DNA from: Saccharothrix espanaensis DSM 44229
Lineage (GTDB): Bacteria > Actinomycetota > Actinomycetes > Mycobacteriales > Pseudonocardiaceae
DNA: 64,000 nucleotides
Assembly (NCBI RefSeq): GCF_000328705.1
Contig: NC_019673.1
Location: 2,852,001 to 2,916,000 of the forward strand
Direction of reading: 5' to 3'
In this document: positions 1-8,447 of the stretch, piece after piece
Numbering within the stretch: the first letter of the stretch is position 1
Layout: each line of letters opens with the position of its first letter
Program-made: the position numbers and the translations under genes
The notes under the pieces: generated by a model
Told to the model about the DNA's origin: nothing
The model's input: the letters and a program-made list of their open reading frames with translations, nothing else
Database searches by the model: none

Positions 1-3000
1 GCCCGGTTCGACCTCACCGCCCCGCCGCTGCTGCGCATCACGGTGCAGCGCACGGAAGGCGGCCACCGGCTGCTGATCACCAACCACCACCTGCTGCTGG
101 ACGGCTGGTCGACCCCGTTGTTCGTGCAGGAGCTGTTCCGCCGGTACGCGGGTGAACCGCCCGTGCGCCGGACGCCGTACCGCGAGTACCTGCGCTGGCT
201 CACCGCGCAGGACCACGGGGCCGCGCTCGACGCCTGGCGCAAGGCACTGTCCGATGTGGATGGTCCGACGCTGGTCGCCCCGCCCGGCGACCGGGAGCCG
301 ATGCGGCCCGACCAGGTGCAGGTGGAGCTGTCGGCGGAGCTGACCGGCCGGCTGGAGTCCTGGGCGCGCGGCACGGGTGTCACGTCCAACACCGTCGTGC
401 AGGTGGTGTGGGCGCTGGTGCTCGGCGGGCTCACCGGCCGCACGGATGTCGTGTTCGGCACGACCGTCTCCGGCCGCCCGCCGCAGGTGCCCGGCGTCGA
501 GGACATGGTGGGGCTGTTCATCAACACCGTCCCGGTCCGGGTGCGGCTCGACCCACACGAGACGGTGGCCGCGCTCGCCGCCCGGGTCCAGCGCGAGCAG
601 GCCGACCTGCTAGACCACCAGCACATCGGCCTGGCCGAGATCGGCGAGCTGTTCGACACGCTGGCGGTGTACGAGAACTACCCGTACGACCCGGAGGCGG
701 CCGCCGAGTCGTTCGACGGCGTGCGGGTGACCGGGGCGGTGGACCAGGACGCGACGCACTACCCGCTGAGCCTGTCCGTGCTGCCCGGTGCGAACCTGGT
801 GCTGCAACTGGGCTACCGGCCGGACGTGTTCGGCTCGGCGGAGATGCGCGCCCTCGGTGCCCGGTTGCGCTCGGTGGTCGAGCAGGTCGTGGTCCGCCCG
901 GACGCGCGGGTAGGCACGCTGGAGCTGATCACCGCCGCCGAACGCCGCCAGGTCGTGGAGGCGTTCAACGACACGGAGATCGACGACCCGATCCGCACGG
1001 TGCCGGAGATGTTCACCGAGCACGCGCGCCGGAACCCGGACGCGATCGCGGTGGTGTGCGAGGACGTCCGCCTCACCTACCGTGAGCTGGACGAGCGCTC
1101 GGCGAAGCTGGCCAACGTCTTGGCGGCCCGCGGTGCACGCCCGGAGGCCACGGTGGCCCTGGCGCTGCCGCGTACCGCGGAGATGGTGGTCGCGGTGCTG
1201 GGCGTGTTGCGCTCCGGCGCGGCCTACCTGCCGGTGGACCCGTCCTACCCGCCGGCACGGATCGCGCACCTGCTCCAGGACTCCGCACCGATCGCTGTAT
1301 TGTCCACTGTGGACACGAATCCCACCGGTGATGGTCTCCTGCTGGACGACCCGGCCTTCCGGGAGCTCTGGGACGCCGCGCCGGCCGTGGAACCCGAGCA
1401 CGGGCTGCGACCGGAGCACCCGGCGTACGTGATCTACACGTCCGGCTCGACCGGCCTGCCCAAGGGGGTCGTGGTGACCCACGAGGGCGTTCCGGCACTG
1501 GTCGCCACGGCGACCCGGTCGCTGGGCGTCACGGCGGAGTCCCGCGTCCTGCTGTTCGCGTCGATCAGCTTCGACCTGGCGTTCTTCGAACTCGCCATGG
1601 CGGTGCTGGCCGGCGGCACGGCGGTCGTGGTGCCCACGCACCGCCGGGTCGCGTCGCACGAGCTGACCGAGTACATCGCGGAGCACCGCGTCACGCACAT
1701 GGCGCTCCCGCCGGCCGTGCTGGGCGCGCTGCCGGAGGAGTGCACGCTCCCGCAGGGCGCGACGCTGTTGTGCGGCACCGAAGCCGTGACGCCCGAACTG
1801 GTGCACAGGTGGGGCGGCGTGGTCCGGTTCAACGACGCGTACGGCCCGACCGAGGCGACCGTGAACTCCACGCTGTGGGCGCACTACGAGAGCTGGGACG
1901 CCCGCAAGGTGCCGATCGGCGTGCCCGACCCGGGCACCCGCGCGTACGTGCTGGACGCGGCGCTGCGACCGGTCCCGGTCGGCGTGCCGGGCGAGCTGTA
2001 CCTGGGTGGTGCGGGCTTGGCGCGCGGCTACCACGGCAAGCCGGGACTGACCGCGCTGCGGTTCGTCGCCGACCCGTTCGGCCCGGCCGGTTCCCGGCTG
2101 TACCGCACGGGCGACCTGGTGAGCTGGCGCGAGACCGGTGATCTGGACTTCCACGGCCGCACCGACGACCAGGTGCAGCTGCGCGGGTTCCGGGTCGAGC
2201 CGGGCGAGGTGGAGAACGTGCTGGCCGCGCTGGAGGGCGTGCGCCAGGCGGCCGTGGTGCTGCGCGAGGACCGGCCGGGCATCAAGCAGCTCGTGGGCTA
2301 CGCGACGACCGACCGCGAACCCGAGGACCTGCGCGCCGAGCTGGCGAGCGTGCTGCCCGAGCACCTGGTGCCGGCGGCGGTCGTGGTGCTCGACAGCTTC
2401 CCGTTGACACCCAACGCGAAGCTCGACCGCAAGGCGCTGCCCGCGCCGGAGTTCGCGGGGCACTCCGGCGCACGGCCCCGGACCCCGGTCGAGCGGCTGC
2501 TGTGCGGCGCGTACGCCGAGGTCCTGGGCCTGCCGGAGATCGGTCTGCACGACGACTTCTTCGCGCTGGGCGGGCACTCGCTGCTGGTGGTGCGGTTGCA
2601 GGCGGTGCTCGGCACGGCCCTGGGCCGCACGGTCGGCATCCCCGACCTGATCGCGAACCCGACGCCGGCGGCGCTGGCGGCGAACCTGGGCGACGGCTCG
2701 TCCGGCACCCGGCCGCTGCTGCCGCTGCGGGCGCGGGGCGGTGGCGCGCCGCTGTTCTGCCTGCCGCCGGCGGCCGGTCTGGGCTGGTCGTTCGCGGGAC
2801 TGGCCCGGTTCCTGCCGGACCGCCCGCTGTACGCGTTGCAGGCCAGGACGTTGAGCACGCCCGGGATGCGCCCGCCGACGGTGGAGGAGATGGCGGAGGA
2901 CTACCTGGCGCTGATCCGCGAGGTGCAGCCGCACGGGCCGTACCACCTGCTGGGCTTCTCGCTCGGCGGCCTGGTGGCGCACCGGATGGCGAGCCTGCTG

Positions 3001-3456
3001 CGCGACCGGGGCGACCGGGTCGCGTTGCTGGCCATGCTCGACGCCTACCCGCCCGGCGGCCCCGAGCGCACCGAGGTGAACGACGCGCACCGGTTCCTGC
3101 TGGCCATGGCCGGTCTCGAACTGTCCGATGTGGACGACCGGGACCGAGTGGTGGACGAGGTGCTGGCGCGCGGTGCGCTGGGCCTGGACCGGGACGCCCT
3201 GCTGGCCGTGGTGGACAACCTGCTCGCGTCCGCCGAGCAGGTCGCGGGCGCGAAGCCGGACGTGTTCGACGGCGACCTGCTGCTGTTCACCGCGGCCCGC
3301 GAGGAGCCGGAGGCCGCCTTCACCCCGCAGCGCTGGCAGCGGCACGTGACCGGCCGGGTGCGGGTGGTCGAGGTGGACGCGCTGCACGACGAGATGACCG
3401 ACCCCGACGCCCTCGCGGTGATCGGCCCCGTCCTGGACCAGGAGTTCCCGTCATGA
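1..3456 (+). CDS. Non-ribosomal peptide synthetase, C-A-T-TE terminal module (5' end outside window)
   Basis: The frame is open from base 1, so the start lies upstream. Domains in order: the C-terminal part of a condensation domain with an HHxxxDG motif near bases 85-105; an adenylation domain with the A3 TSGSTGLPKG loop, A5 AYGPTEATV, A7 YRTGDLV and A10 NAKLDRKAL; a carrier domain with the GGHSL phosphopantetheine site; and an EntF-like thioesterase with nucleophile motif GFSLGG. Read by hand, the specificity residues are D-L-F-A-L-C-A-V-N-K, which I cannot match to a substrate. The thioesterase marks this as the terminal module, probably releasing or cyclising a DHB-capped siderophore. Its stop overlaps the next NRPS start by four bases (ATGA). 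Confidence 0.95.
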   Translation, partial: ARFDLTAPPLLRITVQRTEGGHRLLITNHHLLLDGWSTPLFVQELFRRYAGEPPVRRTPYREYLRWLTAQDHGAALDAWRKALSDVDGPTLVAPPGDREPMRPDQVQVELSAELTGRLESWARGTGVTSNTVVQVVWALVLGGLTGRTDVVFGTTVSGRPPQVPGVEDMVGLFINTVPVRVRLDPHETVAALAARVQREQADLLDHQHIGLAEIGELFDTLAVYENYPYDPEAAAESFDGVRVTGAVDQDATHYPLSLSVLPGANLVLQLGYRPDVFGSAEMRALGARLRSVVEQVVVRPDARVGTLELITAAERRQVVEAFNDTEIDDPIRTVPEMFTEHARRNPDAIAVVCEDVRLTYRELDERSAKLANVLAARGARPEATVALALPRTAEMVVAVLGVLRSGAAYLPVDPSYPPARIAHLLQDSAPIAVLSTVDTNPTGDGLLLDDPAFRELWDAAPAVEPEHGLRPEHPAYVIYTSGSTGLPKGVVVTHEGVPALVATATRSLGVTAESRVLLFASISFDLAFFELAMAVLAGGTAVVVPTHRRVASHELTEYIAEHRVTHMALPPAVLGALPEECTLPQGATLLCGTEAVTPELVHRWGGVVRFNDAYGPTEATVNSTLWAHYESWDARKVPIGVPDPGTRAYVLDAALRPVPVGVPGELYLGGAGLARGYHGKPGLTALRFVADPFGPAGSRLYRTGDLVSWRETGDLDFHGRTDDQVQLRGFRVEPGEVENVLAALEGVRQAAVVLREDRPGIKQLVGYATTDREPEDLRAELASVLPEHLVPAAVVVLDSFPLTPNAKLDRKALPAPEFAGHSGARPRTPVERLLCGAYAEVLGLPEIGLHDDFFALGGHSLLVVRLQAVLGTALGRTVGIPDLIANPTPAALAANLGDGSSGTRPLLPLRARGGGAPLFCLPPAAGLGWSFAGLARFLPDRPLYALQARTLSTPGMRPPTVEEMAEDYLALIREVQPHGPYHLLGFSLGGLVAHRMASLLRDRGDRVALLAMLDAYPPGGPERTEVNDAHRFLLAMAGLELSDVDDRDRVVDEVLARGALGLDRDALLAVVDNLLASAEQVAGAKPDVFDGDLLLFTAAREEPEAAFTPQRWQRHVTGRVRVVEVDALHDEMTDPDALAVIGPVLDQEFPS

Positions 3457-5615
3457 CCGCCACCCTGCCGCTGTCCGCGGCGCAGACCTCGATCTGGTTC
3501 GGCCAGCAGCTGGACCCGGCCAACCCGGTCTACAACACGGCCGACTACGTGCTGGTGGAGGGGCCGGTCGAGCCCGAGCGAATGGAACGCGCGGTGCGCG
3601 CGGCGGTCGCCGAGGCGGAGTCGCTGCACGCCCGGTTCGCGCTGGAGGGCGACGAGCCCCGGCAGCGCCACGAGCCGCGCGACTGGCCGTTCCCGGTGCT
3701 GGACCTCTCGGCCGAGCCGGACCCGCCGGCGGCGGCCGAGGCGTGGATGCGCGCGGACGTCCGGACCCCGGTCGACCTGGCCGAGGGGCCGCTGTTCGCG
3801 CAGGCGTTGCTGAAGCTGGCCGACGACCGCTGGATCTGGCACCAGCGCGTGCACCACATCGCGGTGGACGGCTACGCGTTCTCGCTGCTGGCCCGGCGGG
3901 TCGCCGACCTGTACACCGACGGCGGCGGCACCGCGTTCGGGCCGTTCGCGAAGGTGCTGGCGACCGAGGCGTCCTATGTGGACTCCGGGAAGCCGGCCGT
4001 GGACGGCGGGTTCTGGCGCGACTACCTGGCGGACCTCCCCGAGCCGCCCGGCCTGGTGGACCGGCTGGCGGGCATCGGCGACCACACCGTGCGGGCGACC
4101 GCGCAGGTGCCCGCCGAGGCGTTGCGCGCGTTGGCGACGCAGGAGAACGTCGGCTGGCCGGATGTCGTCACGGCGGCCGTGGCGGGCTACCTGCACCGGG
4201 CGACCGGCGCGGACGAGGTGGTGCTGGGCCTGCCGGTGATGGGCCGACTCGGCACGCCGCTGCTGCGGGTGCCCTCGATCGTGATGAACATCGTGCCGCT
4301 GCGCATCCCGGTCAGCTCGGGCGACACCCTGCCCGCGTTGGCCCGGGAGGTCGCCGCGCAGGTCAAGCGGACCAGGCCGCACCAGCGCTACCGGCACGAG
4401 CAGATCCGCCGCGACCTCTCGCTGGTCGGCGGCAACCGCAAGCTGTTCGGGCCCGTCGTCAACGTGATGCCGTTCGACAACGACCTGAGGTTCGACGGGC
4501 ACCGGGGCCGGATGCGCAACCTGGCCGCCGGGCCGGTGGAGGACCTGGCGGTCGGCGTGCGGGACTTCTCCGACGGTTCCGGGCTCAGCGTGGAACTCGA
4601 CGGCAACCCGGCGCTGTACGACGAGAGGACCTTGGTCCGACACCGTGACCGCCTGTTGCGCCTTCTGGACGAAGGAGTGCGCGTTTCTGATCGGCCGATC
4701 GGCCGAATCCCGCTGGCGGACCGGGTGGTCCCGCGCCGGGAGCCGCTGCCGCCCGCCCCGGACGTGGTGGACCTGATCCGGCGGCGGGCCGCCGAACGGC
4801 CCGACGCGATCGCCGTCGAGCAGGGTGACGCCCGGTTGACCTACGCCGAGCTGGTCGCCGAGGCCGACCGGCTGGCCGGGCGGCTCAGGGAGCGCGGCGC
4901 GGGCCCGGACGTGCTGGTGTCGTTGCAGTCGCGGCGGCGGCCGGAGACGATCGCCGCGCTGCTCGGCGTGCTGTTCGCGGGAGCGGCCTACGTGCCGCTG
5001 GACCCGGACGCGCCCGAGGAGCGGACCAGGGCTGTGCTGGAGGCGGCGAACCCGCCCATCCGCATCACCGACGTCATCAGTGGACGGACGCAACCCGTTG
5101 CGGGACAGGCGAGGCCGGGCAACCTCGCGTACGTGGTGCACACCTCGGGCTCGACCGGGCGGCCCAACGGCGTGCTGGTGACGCGGGAGGCGTTGGCGGG
5201 GTTCGTCCGGGCGGCGGGCGAGCGGTACGGCATCACGGCGGAGGACCGCGTTCTCCAGTTCGCCGCGCTGCACTTCGACGCGAGCGTGGAAGAAGTGTTC
5301 GTCACGCTGTGCGCGGGCGCGGCGCTGGTGTTGAGGAGTGACGAGATGACCGCGTCGATCGGCGGGTTCCTGCGGGCCTGTGATGAATCGCGCGTCACAT
5401 TCCTCGATCTCCCGACGGCGTTCTGGCACGAGGTCGCGCACGCCGTGGACGGTGGGGAGGAGCTGCCGCGATCGGTGCGGGCGGTGGTCATCGGCGGCGA
5501 GGCCGCGCTGGCCACGAGGGTTGCGCAGTGGCGCGCGACCGGTGTTTCCTTGATCAACACCTACGGTCCGACCGAGGCGACGGTGGTGGCCACGGCCGCC
5601 GACCTCTGCGCGTGA
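3453..5615 (+). CDS. NRPS with condensation domain and an incomplete adenylation domain
   Basis: 720 aa. Residues 1 to about 430 form a condensation domain resembling the N-terminal domain of EntF/DhbF, with an intact HHIAVDG motif at residues 134-140; such domains normally take DHB from an aryl carrier. An adenylation domain follows (A1-A5) but the protein stops nine residues after the A5 motif YGPTEATV near residue 704. The C-terminal half of the A domain, its catalytic Lys and the carrier domain are absent. In A3 the usual PKG is PNG. The readable specificity residues (D-A-E-D-V-G-T-V-V) resemble codes for basic amino acids. No adenylation-like sequence follows in any frame; an iron-box promoter begins 22 bases after the stop. 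Either decayed, or kept for its condensation domain. Confidence 0.9.
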   Translation: MTATLPLSAAQTSIWFGQQLDPANPVYNTADYVLVEGPVEPERMERAVRAAVAEAESLHARFALEGDEPRQRHEPRDWPFPVLDLSAEPDPPAAAEAWMRADVRTPVDLAEGPLFAQALLKLADDRWIWHQRVHHIAVDGYAFSLLARRVADLYTDGGGTAFGPFAKVLATEASYVDSGKPAVDGGFWRDYLADLPEPPGLVDRLAGIGDHTVRATAQVPAEALRALATQENVGWPDVVTAAVAGYLHRATGADEVVLGLPVMGRLGTPLLRVPSIVMNIVPLRIPVSSGDTLPALAREVAAQVKRTRPHQRYRHEQIRRDLSLVGGNRKLFGPVVNVMPFDNDLRFDGHRGRMRNLAAGPVEDLAVGVRDFSDGSGLSVELDGNPALYDERTLVRHRDRLLRLLDEGVRVSDRPIGRIPLADRVVPRREPLPPAPDVVDLIRRRAAERPDAIAVEQGDARLTYAELVAEADRLAGRLRERGAGPDVLVSLQSRRRPETIAALLGVLFAGAAYVPLDPDAPEERTRAVLEAANPPIRITDVISGRTQPVAGQARPGNLAYVVHTSGSTGRPNGVLVTREALAGFVRAAGERYGITAEDRVLQFAALHFDASVEEVFVTLCAGAALVLRSDEMTASIGGFLRACDESRVTFLDLPTAFWHEVAHAVDGGEELPRSVRAVVIGGEAALATRVAQWRATGVSLINTYGPTEATVVATAADLCA

Positions 5616-5637
5616 TGCCGAACCGTTACCCGGTTCA

Positions 5638-5656
5638 TAAGGTTAGGCTGCCCTTA
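5638..5656 (+). promoter_or_regulatory. Iron box (IdeR/DmdR1-type operator) before the siderophore uptake genes
   Basis: By hand this 19-base site matches the palindromic DmdR/IdeR consensus (TTAGGTTAGGCTAACCTAA) at 15 positions; a second partial half-site (TTAGGCTGGGGTAAG) follows directly. It lies between the truncated NRPS and the lipoprotein gene starting at 5712, so it should repress uptake in iron-replete cells. Confidence 0.75.
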
Positions 5657-5711
5657 GGCTGGGGTAAGGTGCCTCTGCTCCTCCGACCCCCGCTTCCCCT
5701 TTGGGAGAACG

Positions 5712-6680
5712 ATGTTCCGCAGTAGAAAGCTGTTCGCCGCCGTGGCGCTCGCCGCCCTGTCCCTCACCGCGTGCGGTGGCGGCGGCAGCACCGACACCGG
5801 TTCGTCGTCCCCGGCCGCCGCCGAACAGGGCCCGCGCACCATCACCGACGCGACCGGCGCTCAGCTCACCGTGCCGGCCAAGCCGAAGAACGTGGTCGCG
5901 CTCGCCGAGACCGACCTCGACGCGGCCATCGCGCTCGGCGTCACGCCGATCGGCGCGAGCAAGTCCCGCCAGGGCGACAGCGTCGCGGGCTACCTCGCGA
6001 GCAAGGTGCCGGGCATCAAGCTGGTCGGCGAGATCGTGGAGCCGGACCTGGACGCGATCGCGGCGCTGGACCCGAAGCCGGACATCATCCTCTACGGCCA
6101 CTTCATCGAGCCGGACCCGGCGCAGATCGCCGACCTGAACGCCATCGCGCCGACCGTCGTCACCAGCCTGGTGAAGGACGACTGGAAGGCCAGCCTCAAG
6201 GGCGTCGCGAACGCGCTGAACCTCTCGGCCAAGGCCGACGAGGTGCTCAAGGACCACGACAAGAAGGTGGCCGACACCAAGGGCGCGCTGGGCGCCAACG
6301 CCACCGCCGAGGTGAGCCTGGTCCGCTGGAACCCGCAGGGCCCGACCTACCTGCAGAAGCAGCACTTCGCCAGCACGGTGGTGGGCGAGCTCGGCCTCAA
6401 GCGCCCGCAGGCGCAGCAGACCGACGGCACCGGCCCGTCCGACCCGGTCAGCCTGGAGAAGCTCGACGTGCTCGACGCCGACTGGCTGTTCCTGGGCACG
6501 CTCAACGCCGACGGCGCGGGCGCGCTCAAGCAGGCCGAGGCCAACCCGACCTGGACCCAGCTCAAGGCCGTGCAGGCCAAGCACGTGGTGACCGTGGACG
6601 GCGTGCCGTGGACCTCGCGCGGCGGCCCCGTCGCGGCCGGCGTCGTGCTCGACGACATCCGCAAGGCGCTGGGCAAGTAA
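5712..6680 (+). CDS. Ferric-siderophore ABC transporter substrate-binding lipoprotein
   Basis: 322 aa. A type II signal peptide ends in LTAC, with the lipid-anchored Cys at residue 21, followed by a Gly/Ser linker. The mature part is a FepB/FecB-type periplasmic-binding fold (PF01497): it opens with the 'prohibited repeat' pattern (TITDATGAQLTVPAKPKNVV) and keeps the two lobes and long linking helix of the family. It should capture the ferric siderophore at the outer membrane face of the cell and hand it to the permeases encoded downstream. The start is supported by GGGAG a few bases upstream, and an iron box precedes it. First gene of an uptake operon. Confidence 0.93.
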   Translation: MFRSRKLFAAVALAALSLTACGGGGSTDTGSSSPAAAEQGPRTITDATGAQLTVPAKPKNVVALAETDLDAAIALGVTPIGASKSRQGDSVAGYLASKVPGIKLVGEIVEPDLDAIAALDPKPDIILYGHFIEPDPAQIADLNAIAPTVVTSLVKDDWKASLKGVANALNLSAKADEVLKDHDKKVADTKGALGANATAEVSLVRWNPQGPTYLQKQHFASTVVGELGLKRPQAQQTDGTGPSDPVSLEKLDVLDADWLFLGTLNADGAGALKQAEANPTWTQLKAVQAKHVVTVDGVPWTSRGGPVAAGVVLDDIRKALGK

Positions 6681-6699
6681 GGCACCCGGGGAGGGGCGC

Positions 6700-7464
6700 G
6701 TGTGGCGGTACACGGACGGGCGCGGGGTCACCGTGACCCTGCCCCGCCGGCCGGAGCGGGTGGCGGTGGTCGACCTGCTGGCCACCTCGACCCTCTGGGC
6801 GGCCGGGGTGCGCCCGGTGGCCGCCGCGATGGGTGAGGACCCGGCCGACGAATGCCTGTCGGCCGTGGGCTTCGACCCGCTCGGCGTGGCCCGACTGGAC
6901 ACTGTGGACGATCCGTCGCCGGACCCGTCGCTGCTGCGCCAGGTCGACCTCGTGGTCGACCGCACGCACGGCGAGGGGTTGCAGCGGGTGGCGGACTCGC
7001 CGGTGCCCGCCGTCGGGCTCACGCTCAAGGCCCCCGGCCAGTCGCTGGACGCGCTGTTCGGCGAAGTCGCGGCGCTGGCCGCGGCGCTGGGCTGCGCGCC
7101 GGTCCCGGAGGTCGCCCGCGCCCGCTACCGGGCCGCCAAGTGGCGCGTCCGGGAGGCGGCGCTGTGGCGGCCCGACCGCGCGGTGGCCTTCGCGTTCGTC
7201 CGCCACGGGTCGTTGGCCGTGGTCGACCCGGACCGCTACCCCTGGCTGGTCACCCTGCGGGAACTGGGGGTCCGGCTCGCGCCGCCCGGCCGGTGGCCGG
7301 CCGACCGGGTGCCGGCCGGGGTTGACCTGCTTTTCGTTTTCGACGAAGGGATCGACGTGCCGGGCGCGCACCTGTGGAACGATCGCTGGCACGCGTTCGA
7401 CCACGCCGTGTACGCCGACCTGCTCACCGGGTTCGCCGACGTGCTCGACGGTGAGCCGTGCTGA
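6700..7464 (+). CDS. Periplasmic-binding-protein-like protein without a signal peptide
   Basis: 254 aa from GTG after GGGGAGGGG. It opens with YTDGRGVTVTLPRRPERV, the signature of the FepB/BtuF family, but begins directly at that motif: there is no signal peptide, lipobox or membrane segment, and the next possible upstream starts add none. The domain is short for the family (about 290-320 aa). It sits between the lipoprotein gene (20 bases upstream) and a permease whose start overlaps its end by seven bases, so it is co-expressed with uptake. It may be a cytoplasmic binding or release partner for the siderophore, or a binding protein that has lost its export signal. The role is inferred. Confidence 0.75.
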   Translation: MWRYTDGRGVTVTLPRRPERVAVVDLLATSTLWAAGVRPVAAAMGEDPADECLSAVGFDPLGVARLDTVDDPSPDPSLLRQVDLVVDRTHGEGLQRVADSPVPAVGLTLKAPGQSLDALFGEVAALAAALGCAPVPEVARARYRAAKWRVREAALWRPDRAVAFAFVRHGSLAVVDPDRYPWLVTLRELGVRLAPPGRWPADRVPAGVDLLFVFDEGIDVPGAHLWNDRWHAFDHAVYADLLTGFADVLDGEPC

Positions 7465-8447
7465 GCAGATCGGCCGGACTCCTGCTGTGCCTGGTCGCCC
7501 TCGCGGGGTTCGCGGTGCTCAGCATCGCGGTCGGCGCGCGGTCGGTGCCGCTCTCGACGGTGTTCGACGCCCTGTGGTCGTCGGAGGCCTCCTATGACAC
7601 GCTGGTCGTTGCGCAGCAACGGGTTCCGCGCACCGTCCTGGGCATCCTGGTGGGTGCCGCGCTGGGCCTGGCGGGCGCGCTGATGCAGTCGCTGACCCGC
7701 AACCCGTTGGCGGACCCCGGTTTGCTGGGCGTCAACAGCGGCGCGGCGGCGGCCGTCGTGACCGCGATCAGCTTCTTCGGCCTGACCAGCCCGCTGGAGT
7801 ACGTGTGGTTCGCGTTCTTCGGCGCCGCCGCCGCGGCCCTGGTGGTCTACGGGCTGGGCAGCTCCGGCCGGGCCGGCGGGCCGGTGCGGCTGGCGTTGGC
7901 GGGCACGGCGATCAGCGCGGTGCTCGTGGCCTACACGTTCGCCGTGCAGTTGGCCGACGACAAGGCGTTGGACCAGTTCCGGTTCTGGATCGTCGGCGGG
8001 CTCGCCGGGCGCGACCTCGACGTGCTGGTGCGGGTCGGGCCGATGCTCGCGCTGGGCGTGGTGATCGGGTTGGCGCTCGCGCGCCCGCTGAACGTGATCG
8101 CGCTGGGCGACGAGACCGGGCGCGCGCTGGGCGCGAACCTGGGCAAGGTGCGGCTGTCCGCCGCCGCCGCGATCACGTTGCTGTGCGGTGCCGCGACGGC
8201 CGCCGCCGGCCCGTTCTCGTTCATCGGTCTGACCGTTCCGCACATCGCGCGGTCCCTGGTCGGGGCCGACCAGCGCTGGGTGCTGCCGTTCTCGGCGGTG
8301 CTCGCGCCGTGCCTGCTGCTGGGCGCCGACGTGGTCGGGCGCGTGGTGCTGCCGCCGAGCGAGCTGGAAGCGGGCCTGGTGACGGCATTCCTCGGCGCGC
8401 CGGTCTTCATCGCGTTGGTGCGCGGGAGAAAGGTCCCCCAGCTGTGA
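7458..8447 (+). CDS. FecCD-family siderophore ABC permease 1
   Basis: 329 aa, GTG start overlapping the previous gene by seven bases. It is a hydrophobic protein with about ten membrane segments and the family's conserved stretches: the R-V-P-R-T entry near residue 54, GLAGALMQSLTRNPLADPGLLGVNSGA, and the cytoplasmic ATPase-docking region around ETGRALGANLG. This is the FepD/BtuC type of importer subunit, which forms a heterodimer with the next gene product. Its stop overlaps the next start (GTGA). No cognate ATPase gene is visible in the window, so the ATP-hydrolysing subunit must be encoded elsewhere or shared. Confidence 0.93.
   Translation: MLSRSAGLLLCLVALAGFAVLSIAVGARSVPLSTVFDALWSSEASYDTLVVAQQRVPRTVLGILVGAALGLAGALMQSLTRNPLADPGLLGVNSGAAAAVVTAISFFGLTSPLEYVWFAFFGAAAAALVVYGLGSSGRAGGPVRLALAGTAISAVLVAYTFAVQLADDKALDQFRFWIVGGLAGRDLDVLVRVGPMLALGVVIGLALARPLNVIALGDETGRALGANLGKVRLSAAAAITLLCGAATAAAGPFSFIGLTVPHIARSLVGADQRWVLPFSAVLAPCLLLGADVVGRVVLPPSELEAGLVTAFLGAPVFIALVRGRKVPQL

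Noticed and set aside
610..3387. Long minus-strand frame opposite the first NRPS gene
   Set aside because: Low-complexity, His/Arg/Gln-rich translation typical of the antisense of high-GC coding sequence; the plus strand carries unmistakable NRPS motifs.
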